A stretch of 64,000 nt of DNA from Hymenobacter elongatus (GTDB lineage: Bacteria > Bacteroidota > Bacteroidia > Cytophagales > Hymenobacteraceae): positions 1 to 64,000 of the forward strand of contig NZ_SRLD01000023.1 in assembly GCF_004745955.1 (NCBI RefSeq). The letters run 5' to 3'. The notes beneath the pieces are model-generated. The model did not search any database, had not been told where the DNA came from, and saw only the letters and a program-made list of their open reading frames with translations. This document shows positions 14,237-23,283 of the stretch, piece after piece. Each line of letters starts with the position of its first letter. Positions within the stretch are counted from its first letter, which is position 1. Both the position numbers and the translations under genes were made by a program.

Positions 14237-16538
14237 ATGGCGCTTTCATCAGTTTCATGGTTCGGATGGCACCTTGCTGGCGCACACTCAGGAAGTAGAT
14301 GCCGACGGCCCAGGTGGGCTGTGCCGGAATAGTGAGCAGCGTGAGGCCCGCCGCCAGCTTCAGCGGCGTCCGGACCAGAATATGCCCCAGCGCATTGTGC
14401 ACAACCACCTCCCCGATACCGGCCCGAGAGCTTACAACTTGCACCTGAATGGTCGCCTGAAACGGATTGGGCGCTGCCTGCAGCGCAAACGTATTGCCCA
14501 ACGCCACTCGCAGCCCCAAGGTGGCCAGCGTAGTCGTTTGCGCGGCCCGATTGATGCCACGTAGGCGGTAATACACCGAATCGGCTTGGTACAGTAGGAA
14601 AGCGGGGTCCTCCAGGGCGTACTCATGCGGTTTGCTGGGCATGCCCGGCGTGGCCTCCAAGCGACTTAGCAGCCGGTAAGGGCCACCCGCAGGCCGCACG
14701 TCCACTTCAAACTGCGTAGTGCCGAATTCCTCACCGGTAACCCAGCGGAGGGCGGCTATATTCCGGCCGGTCTCATACTGGCCCGTCAGCCCCCGGAAGT
14801 CTATTTTCCGAACAGGTACGGCTTTGGTGGTCAGAACACTGGTTTTGCCCGCCGCCGTGGTGCCGCTTACCCGGTAATAGGCCGTGTCGGTGGCATAAAA
14901 CAACAGCTGGCGGTCGGCCAGCGCATAATTCTGTATGGCGTTAGGCCCATTGAGCGGCAGGGAGTTGATTTTGGCCAGCGGCTTGAATGTGCCTTGCCGG
15001 GGCCGCACCTCCACTTCGAAATACGCATTGCCGTATTCTTCCCCCGTGGTCCAGCTTAATGTCGCCTGGTCGTCCTGATGTTCGCCTTTGAAGGTCAGAA
15101 ACTGTAGCGTTTTGGGGCGCAAGGTCTGCACGGCCAGCTGCGTAACTAACCCGGTGCCGCCGACACCCAACAGACGATAGTGCACCGAGTCGGCGTTGTA
15201 AGTCAGAAATTGCGGGTCGGCCAGTGCGTAGGTACGCTGGGCTGGGGTGGTTGTAGTGGGGGCCGTGACGCGGCCCAGGGAGCGGGCAGCGCCGCCGGCG
15301 GGCGTGGCTTCCACCTCAAAATACACGTTGTCGCGCTCCACCAGCGTCGACCAGCTAAGCTGCGCCTGTGTGCCCTGGTGGGTAGCCCCAAAGTTGCCCA
15401 ACGCCAGCGGTAGCATCGTGGCCGACACCACATTGCTGAACGATGCTTCCGCATTCACGGGCTTCACGCGGTAAAACGCCACCGTGGTTAGGGGTTTAGT
15501 GTCCGTGAAGGTGGTCGTTGTTGGTGGCGCCATCCCAATGGAGGCAAATTCGCCGGTGGGGGAGCTGGCCCGCTCTATATAATAGCCCAGCACCGGCGTT
15601 GGCGAGGCCGCCCAGCGTAGCTCTATCGACGATACGGTAGCAGTGGCCAGCAGCGCCGTAGGGGCGCCGGGCGAAACCGCGCCGCAACTCAGCCCGGCAT
15701 ACGAAGCGGCCCGGGCGGCCCGCATGCGGGCATATTGCTCGGGCGTGAACTCCAACCCACACCAATATGACATAGTATTGGTTGTCGGGGGAAGGTACAG
15801 GTCGCCGAGGGCGTCGGTGATGGTGCCCGTGTAGTGGCAGCCGCTGCTGGTAGCTCCCGGACGGTCATACGGGTCGGCGGCGGTATCACAGATCAGGTCG
15901 CCAGTAGTAGCGCAGTTGGTGCGGCGCACTAGCTCCCGCAGCGCTGTATTCGGGTTATTACTATCCTGCTGGGTATGCGGCAAACCAAAAATATGGCCCA
16001 TCTCATGCTCATAGACTCCCACTCCGGCTCCACTACCATAGGTGATAATCAACCGGCGAGGCCCGCCCGGAAAGTATGCGTAGCCGCCTGCCTGAAAATT
16101 GCCGATCCGGGCTTTGTTTACCATGTACATGTTGAGCACTGTGGCGCCGTCATTCTGCGGACAGATCAACGGCTCGATACTGGGGTTGAAGTCATCGAAG
16201 AACCGCGTGGAGTTGATTTCATTCACGGTTCCGCAGAAGTAGAACTGGATTCCGCTCGCAATAAATGACCGGTTACATTCCGCTATGCGACTCATGACCT
16301 GCAGGGCCGTCAGGCCGCCGGTGCCATCGTCGCGCCGCACCATATGGAGCTTGATGGGTACGTAATTAACAGTGCCGGCGGGCCGGCTAGCCAGCTGCTG
16401 CTGCACCGGTAGGATGCGCTGCAGAATCACCTGCCGCTCCGCCTCCGTTAAGGGTGGGGTGCCGCAGGAAAAGTGCTGCGCCTGCATTGGAACGGTTCGG
16501 AGCAGGCAACAGAGCAGCAGGAGTAGATATTTTGCCAT
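14235..16538 (-). CDS. Secreted M43-type zinc metalloprotease with T9SS sorting domain
   Basis: 767 aa. A signal peptide (YLLLLLCCLLRTVPMQAQ) is followed by a metzincin-type protease domain. The zinc motif HEMGHIFGLPH (His178, Glu179, His182, His188) and the Met-turn TNTMSYWCG fit the pappalysin (M43) family. An FN3-like domain follows (about 290-375), then three tandem copies of a module of about 100 residues, each beginning near LSW or LRW, with a later YALxDxxxLxYxxD-Y-YR pattern. The last about 80 residues (AAPNPFQATI through GIYFLSVRQQG and a basic end) are a type A T9SS C-terminal sorting domain. So the enzyme is expected to cross the outer membrane by type IX secretion and be attached or released. 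Confidence 0.85.
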   Translation of the reverse strand: MAKYLLLLLCCLLRTVPMQAQHFSCGTPPLTEAERQVILQRILPVQQQLASRPAGTVNYVPIKLHMVRRDDGTGGLTALQVMSRIAECNRSFIASGIQFYFCGTVNEINSTRFFDDFNPSIEPLICPQNDGATVLNMYMVNKARIGNFQAGGYAYFPGGPRRLIITYGSGAGVGVYEHEMGHIFGLPHTQQDSNNPNTALRELVRRTNCATTGDLICDTAADPYDRPGATSSGCHYTGTITDALGDLYLPPTTNTMSYWCGLEFTPEQYARMRAARAASYAGLSCGAVSPGAPTALLATATVSSIELRWAASPTPVLGYYIERASSPTGEFASIGMAPPTTTTFTDTKPLTTVAFYRVKPVNAEASFSNVVSATMLPLALGNFGATHQGTQAQLSWSTLVERDNVYFEVEATPAGGAARSLGRVTAPTTTTPAQRTYALADPQFLTYNADSVHYRLLGVGGTGLVTQLAVQTLRPKTLQFLTFKGEHQDDQATLSWTTGEEYGNAYFEVEVRPRQGTFKPLAKINSLPLNGPNAIQNYALADRQLLFYATDTAYYRVSGTTAAGKTSVLTTKAVPVRKIDFRGLTGQYETGRNIAALRWVTGEEFGTTQFEVDVRPAGGPYRLLSRLEATPGMPSKPHEYALEDPAFLLYQADSVYYRLRGINRAAQTTTLATLGLRVALGNTFALQAAPNPFQATIQVQVVSSRAGIGEVVVHNALGHILVRTPLKLAAGLTLLTIPAQPTWAVGIYFLSVRQQGAIRTMKLMKAP

Positions 16539-16591
16539 ATACGTGGTTGCTGAGATGAAAAAAGACCTCCGTTGCGGGTTCGGGCAGCGAA

Positions 16592-17524
16592 TCAGAAAGT
16601 GAAGCCCAGACTGAGCTGGCGCATGTGCTGCCGATACCGGGCCGCATCAGCAGTGAAAGCACTGCGATATAGCTCGGCCCCCAGCACCAGCCCGAAGCAA
16701 GGGCGTATGCGGCTGAAGGGGACGGCTACTGAAAGCCCCAGCAGTTGACTGCCGCCGCCAAAAAATAGATTGTCGTAGCGCAGCTTCCGCTCAAATGGGT
16801 CATAGGCCGGGGTCCGTACCACGCGGCCCGGCGACAGCCCCAGCCGCCCCACCACGTAAACACCGCTCCCCAGGCGCTGACGCCAGCTGGCAGTCAGAAA
16901 AGGCAGCACATGGGATTCGGCCAGCAGTGCTGCCGGCCGCAAAGAATCGACGGTGGGCTGGGGCGGCCGGTGCGCCAGCAGCAGCATGCCTAGATGCAAG
17001 GAGCGGGTCAGGTCCTTGGTGGCATACACGGGCCATTCGGCCGCGCCCCGCAGCCCGAACGAAGCCGGAGCCGACCCCATAGTCGTAACCAGGCCTACTT
17101 CCAGTCGCCACAAATGGTGCAGCCCCGGAGCCCGCATAGGTCGGTACACCGTCGAAGCCGGAGCAACCGCAGGGCGCGCTGCAACTGCTGGCACTACCGC
17201 TATGGAGCGCGGCGCCAGCGCCACGACCGAGGCAGGCCGCTGCAGGAAGGCCGGCAGCTCCCCGTTGGGTAGCGGAAAGGGTTGGAGCGGCCCAGTTGCG
17301 AACTGCACAAAGCGCACCCGGCTAACGGACACTGCCCGCACGCTGGCCAAGGTATCATCGGTGAAGCGGTAGCGAATTTCCTGCGGCGTGATATCCACCA
17401 CGTATGCCCGGATGCCAAAACTGTCGCGCACCTGAATCAGGTCCTGCCCTTGGCTTACTTGCGTCAAAAGAAGTCCCCACAGCAGCAACAGCAGTTGATG
17501 CGCCCGGCCAGCTAGGTTTGTCAT
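16592..17524 (-). CDS. Exported hypothetical protein, probably outer-membrane
   Basis: 310 aa. The N terminus is a signal peptide (HQLLLLLWGLLLTQVSQGQ). Residues about 25-75 resemble the short beta domain often found in Bacteroidota exported proteins (DLIQVRDSFGIRAYVVDITP...IRYRFTDD). Residues about 130-310 alternate polar and hydrophobic positions and end in an aromatic (LSLGFTF), typical of an outer-membrane barrel. I do not recognise a named family. It ends 53 bases before the metalloprotease gene on the same strand, so both may be co-transcribed from the AT-rich region upstream of 17524. Confidence 0.7.
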   Translation of the reverse strand: MTNLAGRAHQLLLLLWGLLLTQVSQGQDLIQVRDSFGIRAYVVDITPQEIRYRFTDDTLASVRAVSVSRVRFVQFATGPLQPFPLPNGELPAFLQRPASVVALAPRSIAVVPAVAARPAVAPASTVYRPMRAPGLHHLWRLEVGLVTTMGSAPASFGLRGAAEWPVYATKDLTRSLHLGMLLLAHRPPQPTVDSLRPAALLAESHVLPFLTASWRQRLGSGVYVVGRLGLSPGRVVRTPAYDPFERKLRYDNLFFGGGSQLLGLSVAVPFSRIRPCFGLVLGAELYRSAFTADAARYRQHMRQLSLGFTF

Positions 17525-17984
17525 GACGCTTTTTTTAATTACAAATATTATATTAATTGTAATATAAATTATAAAATCAGGATAAACAACAGGTTGCGTG
17601 ACTATGCATGGGAGTATTGAACTCGCTCAAGTGTGTCCAACTGCTGCCTTATTCCGTGGATCTACCGGCTGCTCGGATTGACTTTTGGCGCGCCAGAATG
17701 CTATAAAACCGCACCATTTAGTGGCTTGCCGTTGCGTGATATGCTAGTGACGAGCCACAAAACGGTGCAGCTCTACAGCGTTGTGTTATTGTTAGAGGCG
17801 TCTACCCACTGTGATGTTACAGTCAGCGGCAGCTTATCTGCCTTGGGCTCGGCGGATCTGGAGCAGCCATAATCAAGGATATAATCACGCGGAAAAAGCG
17901 GGATAACCGCTGGAAAAAGTAGAATAATCACGCAAAATTGGCCTGTGTTTCATCGAAAGCTTATCAAAAGGCTTAATTTGCGTT
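17525..17984. other. 460-base intergenic region between divergent genes
   Basis: The first about 55 bases (17528-17582) are very AT-rich, fitting a promoter for the minus-strand genes; on that strand TAATATTTG is close to the -7 consensus. The ten bases ATAATCACGC occur twice (17880-17889 and 17923-17932) about 60 bases before the M28 peptidase gene, and TTAATTTG just before its ATG is one base off the -7 box. A 79-codon ORF inside (17633-17872) has no gene-like codon use or recognisable content and is not called. Confidence 0.4.
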
Positions 17985-19331
17985 ATGCAAAAAATCCCGC
18001 TCATCATCTTATTCCTCGCTCTGCTTTCCACTACTCTTGTTGCGCAAAAAAAAGCTTCCCCACTGGTTTCTGCACCAGGCGTTTCTGCCGCTACCGTAGA
18101 GCGGGTGGCCCGCGTACTAGCCGCCGACGACATGGAAGGCCGTGCCTCCACGCAGCCCGGCGGTCTGAAGGCCGCGCAATTTCTGGCCAGCGAGTTTCAG
18201 CGGTTGGGATTAAGCTCGTTGCCGGGCATCACGGGCTACGAGCAGGTATTTTCCGTCTACGAAAGCAAAACCGCAGCTCTATATGTCACCGTTAATGGAG
18301 TAAATATTCCGGCCGACAAGTCGCTGCTGGTCTCCGGGCAGCCTCACCTGAACTGGACCAGTGAGGATGACCCTGCCGCGCGCGTTATGGTTCTCGGGCC
18401 CCAAACGCTGCCCGCGCAGGTATATCGGCAGATTATGGAGCCGAGCGAAAACCTAATCGTTATTCTGGACCCGGCGCACGTCGAGGAGTTTCAGCGCTTA
18501 GCCAGCTATGCCAAGCGGGGCCGAATACAAGCCGAAAAACCTGGTCCCTACTCCTGCGTGGCTGTTCTGACGGCTACGCCAAACGCGGGTATTAAATTTC
18601 GGGTAGCGGCCAACTGCACCGTTCGTCCACTCGAAATCCGCAACGTAGTGGGCGTACTGCCGGGCCATGACAAAGCCAAAGCCGCTGAAATGATTGTTTT
18701 CTCCGCTCATTACGACCATCTTGGCTTGGTTGAGCCCGTCGACGGCGACAAAGTGGCCAATGGGGCCGACGATGATGCCAGCGGTACAACGGCCGTGGTG
18801 GCTCTAGCCGAGTATTTCAAGAACAAAGCCGACAACGCCCGGACGCTTATCTTCTCGGCCTTCACTGCGGAGGAAATCGGTGGGTTTGGCTCCCAGTATT
18901 TTGCCCGCCAGCTCGATGCCAAGCAGATCGTGGCTATGTTCAACATCGAGATGATTGGGAAACAGGCCAAATTTGGCCCTAATACCGCCTTCATTACAGG
19001 CTACGACAAATCGGATTTTGGCAAGTTGCTGCAGCGTAACCTGACCGGCACGCCTTTCCGTTTCGAGCCTGACCCGTATCCCGAGCAGAACCTTTTCTAC
19101 CGTTCCGATAATGCCACCCTGGCCCGCTTGGGCGTTCCGGCCCATACCATCAGCACCGACCAGATTCCGACTGATAAGCGCTACCACACCGTGGATGACG
19201 AGATTGAAAGTTTGGACTTGCCCAACATGACGGCCGTTATAACGGCTATTGCGCGTAGTGCCTCGGGCATCGTATCGGGCCAGCAAACTCCCACGCGCAT
19301 CAGTTCCGAACCTGCCGGCCAGCGGCCTTAG
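17985..19331 (+). CDS. Secreted M28 family zinc peptidase
   Basis: 448 aa with a signal peptide (LIILFLALLSTTLVAQ). The C-terminal peptidase domain carries the co-catalytic zinc site of the M28 aminopeptidase family: His242 in SAHYDHLG, Asp in GADDDASG (about 261-267), the Glu pair in FTAEEIGGFGS (about 296-297), acid residue in MFNIEMIG, and His in RYHTVDDEI near residue 398. The region at about 95-215 is the usual inserted PA-like domain. It probably trims peptides in the periplasm or outside the cell. It stands alone, followed by a long perfect hairpin. Confidence 0.88.
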   Translation: MQKIPLIILFLALLSTTLVAQKKASPLVSAPGVSAATVERVARVLAADDMEGRASTQPGGLKAAQFLASEFQRLGLSSLPGITGYEQVFSVYESKTAALYVTVNGVNIPADKSLLVSGQPHLNWTSEDDPAARVMVLGPQTLPAQVYRQIMEPSENLIVILDPAHVEEFQRLASYAKRGRIQAEKPGPYSCVAVLTATPNAGIKFRVAANCTVRPLEIRNVVGVLPGHDKAKAAEMIVFSAHYDHLGLVEPVDGDKVANGADDDASGTTAVVALAEYFKNKADNARTLIFSAFTAEEIGGFGSQYFARQLDAKQIVAMFNIEMIGKQAKFGPNTAFITGYDKSDFGKLLQRNLTGTPFRFEPDPYPEQNLFYRSDNATLARLGVPAHTISTDQIPTDKRYHTVDDEIESLDLPNMTAVITAIARSASGIVSGQQTPTRISSEPAGQRP

Positions 19332-19346
19332 CCTACAGCTAAAGTA

Positions 19347-19400
19347 TAGCCCAAAGCAAAGCCCTACTCATTGACCTGAGTAGGGCTTTGCTTTGGGCTA
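19347..19400. terminator. 24-bp perfect hairpin after the M28 peptidase gene
   Basis: The 24 bases 19347-19370 (starting TAGCCCAAAGC) and 19377-19400 are perfect reverse complements with a TTGACC loop. It sits 15 bases after the peptidase stop and 54 bases before the end of the convergent small gene, so it serves as a shared terminator. A pure T tract is missing. Confidence 0.7.
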
Positions 19401-19453
19401 CAATAAGCATAACCACACTTGCTAACAATCAAAAAGCGTAGGATAAGGCTGCT

Positions 19454-19783
19454 TTATAGCTTCCTGATAGATATAACAGAGTTAGGTAACGTCTTGGCTG
19501 GTGGCGGCCCCGTCATCCGGACCAGACGCTCCAAAGCGTGTAATCTGTCCGCCTGGATATTATGCTGTTCCACCAGGCGGCTATATGCATCGGTAAGAAT
19601 CTGGACCTTCTCTTTCAATTCGTTCACTTCCACTGCTCCGGCATACCGTGGATCTGGCAGTTCGGGGTCGCTGAGCCCTCTATCTGGCCGGTACTGCACA
19701 TTGATAACCGATTGCGCTGTAGCCCCCGAATAACTCAGAAGCAACAAACCGAAGGAGAGCAAGAAGGTGGAATAGCTTTTCAT
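19454..19783 (-). CDS. Small exported protein with coiled coil
   Basis: 109 aa from the ATG at 19783, chosen because it opens a clean signal peptide (STFLLSFGLLLLSYSGATAQ). The in-frame upstream start would place 30 polar residues before it. The mature chain holds a predicted coiled coil (VEVNELKEKVQILTDAYSRL...ADRLHALERLV). Family not recognised. Similar short exported coiled-coil proteins are frequent in Bacteroidota. Confidence 0.6.
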   Translation of the reverse strand: MKSYSTFLLSFGLLLLSYSGATAQSVINVQYRPDRGLSDPELPDPRYAGAVEVNELKEKVQILTDAYSRLVEQHNIQADRLHALERLVRMTGPPPAKTLPNSVISIRKL

Positions 19784-19913
19784 GGCCACAGTAGTTGATG
19801 TCTGTTTTATAAGACAAGTATAAATAAATCTTTTATTAATACCAAAATAAATTCCAATGATTTTCACCATCACTACGGTATGCTTACCTTATTTCGTTGC
19901 GCCACCTCCCGAT

Positions 19914-20759
19914 TCAGCGCGGCAGGCGAAGACTGAGTCCGCCGCCAAACGTGGCACCACTTGTAGCCCCCGAAAAGGTACGGCCCATGTTTGCATCAAG
20001 CCGCACGCCAGGCCATGGCCGCCAGTACAGCCCCGAGGTAACGCCCGGCTGCGCATGCGTTTGCTGCTGCCAGGTAGCATAGGTTTCGGCAAAAAAGCCG
20101 AAAGAATTGCCCAACGGCCCATTCAGGGCCAGCGTGCCCAGATAGGTGCCCCGCTTCGTATCGGCCGCTGTAAAGCCTTGCTGGCGAAAGCCAAAGTTCG
20201 CCTCCAGGCCAAACCGTTCCCCTAGCTGCTGCGATACCAGCAAGCGCGCAGCCGGCTCCATGACCTTCCTCTGATATGATTTGTCGCCGTTGCGCAGCGT
20301 CATTTCGGCCAGCACTACCACTTGGGAGCGGGCATTGAGAGTAGTAGAAGCCAGAAACTTTGCTCCAACCGTAAGCGGCATGAAGCCTGAAGCCAATCGG
20401 GTGCCGCCGCCACTGCCTGGTTCGCTGCCAATAGCTACCGGGATCGGCGACCTGTAGCTCTGCGAAGCCCGCAGCTCAATTGTGTTGAAGAACCCAATGC
20501 GCAGCAAGCCAGTAGCAACCGCGCGGTTGCGGGCGCTACCTGGGCTAAACGGGTCGGGTTGGCTCACGCCGGCGTCGAGCTGAAACTGGCCGGGAACCAG
20601 CATGCTGGTAGTAATGGTTTGCCCGGGCCGGTCGGGGCGGATATTGCGCACGAAAGGCGTGTCTTCGTTCCCGAGGGTTGGGTCGGTGGTCTGAGCCAAG
20701 ATGCGGGCAGAGCCGCCGAGCAACAGCGCGGCAGTGGTCAGCAGAGTGGTCTTACGCAT
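19914..20759 (-). CDS. Outer-membrane barrel-like protein (transporter-like)
   Basis: 281 aa from the ATG at 20759, which begins a signal peptide (RKTTLLTTAALLLGGSARILAQ). The mature part begins with RPDRPGQTITTSMLVPGQFQLDAGV, a start shared by the phenol-degradation MetA-pathway/transporter-like barrels, and continues with alternating beta segments to the end (GGGLSLRLPR). It is probably an outer-membrane barrel. Substrate unknown. Confidence 0.7.
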   Translation of the reverse strand: MRKTTLLTTAALLLGGSARILAQTTDPTLGNEDTPFVRNIRPDRPGQTITTSMLVPGQFQLDAGVSQPDPFSPGSARNRAVATGLLRIGFFNTIELRASQSYRSPIPVAIGSEPGSGGGTRLASGFMPLTVGAKFLASTTLNARSQVVVLAEMTLRNGDKSYQRKVMEPAARLLVSQQLGERFGLEANFGFRQQGFTAADTKRGTYLGTLALNGPLGNSFGFFAETYATWQQQTHAQPGVTSGLYWRPWPGVRLDANMGRTFSGATSGATFGGGLSLRLPR

Positions 20760-20913
20760 GCCTCCCGACACTACGTAGCGCCAGATAGTTCGGTTTGAGG
20801 GGTGAAGCCCGTTTTAAACGCACTTTCTCCCTTTAGGTTACAATTGAGAAGCGCCAGGCTGTGTGCTTGCGGCAGATTCATATACGCCAGTAAACCAACA
20901 GGTGCCACACAGC

Positions 20914-21252
20914 CTATTCATCTTCGTAATCAAGGCCCAGGAGTTGGTTGAGGGCCTGCTGAATTTCACTGGCCGCGTGCATCTGTCCGGCCTTGCGGCT
21001 TACTTGCAGACCCCGGCGGTAAACTTTTTCGGCCTCTTCCGGATTTTGTAAGTACTCCAGCATCTTGCCGGCGTGATAATACGTGCCCACGTAGTCAGGA
21101 TGCTCATCGAGGAGCTTCTGATAGTACTCCATCGCCCGTTGGGGCTCCGTCGTCCGATATTCAGTAGCCAGGGCGTAGATGATGAACGCGTCGTTCGGAT
21201 CTTCGGCATAAAAGCCTAGCAGTTGCTGTAAGCGGGTGGGCGTAGTATCCAT
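20914..21252 (-). CDS. Small tetratricopeptide repeat protein
   Basis: 112 aa. Two to three TPR units are visible: NDAFIIYALATEYRTTEPQRAMEYYQKLLDEHP and VGTYYHAGKMLEYLQNPEEAEKVYRRGLQ are described here by their position, residues 19-51 and 54-85. TPRs mediate protein contacts. No signal peptide, so cytoplasmic. Divergent from etfB with 78 bases between the starts. The stop codon overlaps the right arm of an imperfect hairpin (20856-20915). Confidence 0.8.
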   Translation of the reverse strand: MDTTPTRLQQLLGFYAEDPNDAFIIYALATEYRTTEPQRAMEYYQKLLDEHPDYVGTYYHAGKMLEYLQNPEEAEKVYRRGLQVSRKAGQMHAASEIQQALNQLLGLDYEDE

Positions 21253-21330
21253 CGGGAGGGAGTTTTCTGTATCTTCGCCCGAAATTAGGGGCTTTCCCGT
21301 AGTTTATCTCCCATCCACAAGCAGCCGTCG

Positions 21331-22071
21331 ATGAAGTTTCTCGTTTGCATCAGCAACGTCCCCGACACGACCACCAAAATTACCTTCACGCCCGATAATA
21401 AGGAGTTCAACAAGGCCGGGGTGCAGTTCGTGATTAATCCTTGGGATGAATATGCCCTCACGCGTGCCATTGAGCTCAAAGAAGCACAGGGTGCTGGCAC
21501 CGTTACCGTGCTCAACGTTGGTGAAGCCGACACCGAGCCGAATATCCGTAAAGCGCTGGCTATTGGGGCCGACGATGCTATTCGCGTAAATGCCGCGCCG
21601 AAAGACGCCTACTTTGTAGCCCAGCAGATTGCCGCCGTAGCCAAAGAAGGCGCTTACGACGTGATTTTGATGGGCAAGGAGAGCATTGACTACAATGGCT
21701 TTCAGGTGCACGGCATGGTAGGCGAAATGCTCGGCATCCCGACTGTAGCGCCGGCCATGAAGCTCGATATGAGCGGCTCGACGGCCACGTTGGAGCGCGA
21801 AATCGAAGGCGGCAAGGAAATCGTGGAAGTAAGCGCCCCGTTTGTGGCCTCGTGCCAGCAGCCGATGTGCGAGCCCCGCATTCCGAACATGCGCGGCATT
21901 ATGACGGCCCGCACCAAGCCGCTGAAAGTCGTAGAAGCCGTGGGTGAAGGTGCCCGCACCGAGGTGGCCGAATTTGCGCTGCCGCCCAAAAAGCAGGGTG
22001 TAAAACTAATTCCCGCCGAAAGCGCCGGCGAGTTGATCAGGCTGCTGCGCAACGAAGCCAAAGTGATTTAA
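21331..22071 (+). CDS. etfB: Electron transfer flavoprotein subunit beta
   Basis: 246 aa, usual length. FixA/EtfB marks are present: the VCISNVPDTTTKI start, FVINPWDEYALTRAIELKE, and the AMP-binding stretch ILMGKESIDYNGFQVHGMVGE. With EtfA it forms a soluble FAD/AMP heterodimer that takes electrons from acyl-CoA and related dehydrogenases to the quinone pool. etfA follows after 112 bases that contain an AT-rich inverted repeat. TATCTTCG at 21270-21277, one base off the -7 consensus, may be the promoter. Confidence 0.95.
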   Translation: MKFLVCISNVPDTTTKITFTPDNKEFNKAGVQFVINPWDEYALTRAIELKEAQGAGTVTVLNVGEADTEPNIRKALAIGADDAIRVNAAPKDAYFVAQQIAAVAKEGAYDVILMGKESIDYNGFQVHGMVGEMLGIPTVAPAMKLDMSGSTATLEREIEGGKEIVEVSAPFVASCQQPMCEPRIPNMRGIMTARTKPLKVVEAVGEGARTEVAEFALPPKKQGVKLIPAESAGELIRLLRNEAKVI

Positions 22072-22076
22072 AAATC

Positions 22077-22168
22077 AATTAATAATTAAGAATTAAGAAT
22101 GAATAATTGGCTGATTGACAGGGTTGTCTGTTGCAGTCGAAACATTTCTTAATTGCTGATTATTAATT
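22077..22168. repeat. AT-rich inverted repeat between etfB and etfA
   Basis: AATTAATAAT-TAAG-AATTAAGAA (22077-22099) recurs inverted at 22146-22168, with 19 of 23 positions matching; only the four central bases differ. The stretch is far more AT-rich than the coding DNA around it. It fills nearly the entire gap between two co-directed subunit genes and looks like a small inserted palindromic element. Confidence 0.6.
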
Positions 22169-22183
22169 CTTACTTGAAAAAAT

Positions 22184-23161
22184 ATGTCCGTTCTAGTTGT
22201 AGTTGAATGTGATAACGGCGAGGTAAAGAAATCTTCGCTGGAAGTGGCTTCCTATGGCAGCCAGGTGGCCCAGATGCTCGGCACTACGGCCACGGCCGTA
22301 GCCGTAGGGGAGGCCACCGAAGCCAACCTAGCCAAGCTCGGCGAGCAGGGCATCAGCAAAGTGCTCTACGACGCTGAGCCCCGCCTGAAAGACTTCGTAA
22401 ACGGAGCCTACACCAAGCTTATTGCTGGTGCGGCCGAGAAAGAAAGCTCGCTGGTTATTGTGTTGGCTAATTCCAACATCGGGGCGTCTGTGGGTTCCCG
22501 CTTGTCGGTGCGCCTGCAGGCCAGCTTGGCTACCAACGTAGTGGAGCTGCCGAAAAATAACGGTGGTCAGTTCACGGTGAAGCGCGGAGCTTTCTCGGGC
22601 AAAGCCTTTGCCGATGTGGTACTGATGGGCGAGCGGAAAATTCTGGCCGTCAAGAAGAACTCCATCGAAGCCCTGCACAACGCGGGCCAAGTGGCGCAGG
22701 TAGAGCGCTTCTCTGCCAGCCTCACCGATGCCGATTTCGTGGACGCGCCTAAGCAGGTGGTTATGCAGGATCAGGCCGGCGGCGTGCTGCTGCCCGAGGC
22801 TGACCTCGTGGTATCGGGTGGTCGGGGCATGAAAGGCCCCGAGAACTGGCACCTCATTGAAGACCTGGCCAAAGCGCTAGGGGCGGCTACGGCTTGCTCC
22901 AAGCCGGTTTCCGACGTCGACTGGCGTCCCCACCACGAGCACGTGGGTCAGACGGGTATCACCGTGTCGCCGAATCTGTATATCGCCTGCGGTATTTCGG
23001 GCGCTATTCAGCACTTGGCCGGAGTGAACTCCTCGAAAGTAATTGTCGTAATCAACAAAGACCCGGAAGCCCCCTTCTTCAAGGCCGCTGATTACGGCAT
23101 TGTGGGAGACGTTTTTGAGGTATTGCCCAAACTTACTCAAGCCATTAAGGAATTGAATTAG
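22184..23161 (+). CDS. etfA: Electron transfer flavoprotein subunit alpha
   Basis: 325 aa, full length. The C-terminal FAD domain has the family signature: VVSGGRGMKGPENW, then VGQTGITVSPNLYIACGISG and AIQHLAGV...VVINKDPEAPFFKAADYGIVGD. It binds FAD and partners EtfB encoded just upstream. The family's usual Arg in the SR(A/P) flavin contact appears as Lys (ACSKPVSD), a mild change. An operon with etfB is likely in spite of the AT-rich spacer. Confidence 0.95.
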   Translation: MSVLVVVECDNGEVKKSSLEVASYGSQVAQMLGTTATAVAVGEATEANLAKLGEQGISKVLYDAEPRLKDFVNGAYTKLIAGAAEKESSLVIVLANSNIGASVGSRLSVRLQASLATNVVELPKNNGGQFTVKRGAFSGKAFADVVLMGERKILAVKKNSIEALHNAGQVAQVERFSASLTDADFVDAPKQVVMQDQAGGVLLPEADLVVSGGRGMKGPENWHLIEDLAKALGAATACSKPVSDVDWRPHHEHVGQTGITVSPNLYIACGISGAIQHLAGVNSSKVIVVINKDPEAPFFKAADYGIVGDVFEVLPKLTQAIKELN

Positions 23162-23183
23162 AGTCTTGGACGCCTCGTGCGCA

Positions 23184-23238
23184 GGGGCTTACTTGTCGTT
23201 TGAATAGGAGTTTATTAAAACGATAAGTAAGTTTCCCC
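23184..23238. repeat. Inverted repeat between etfA and the nuclease-family gene
   Basis: GGGGCTTACTTGTCGTTT (23184-23201) pairs with the segment AAACGATAAGTAAG...CCCC (23218-23238) with a few mismatches. It lies directly after etfA and could end its transcription, though no T tract follows. Confidence 0.4.
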
Positions 23239-23283
23239 GCCTCAGGGCCCCCAAGCTCCCAAGACCCTAAGCTCCTAGATACC

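Noticed and set aside
17633..17872. 79-codon ORF in the 17525-17984 gap
   Set aside because: No signal peptide, no conserved pattern and codon use unlike the neighbours; starts in AT-rich promoter-like DNA.
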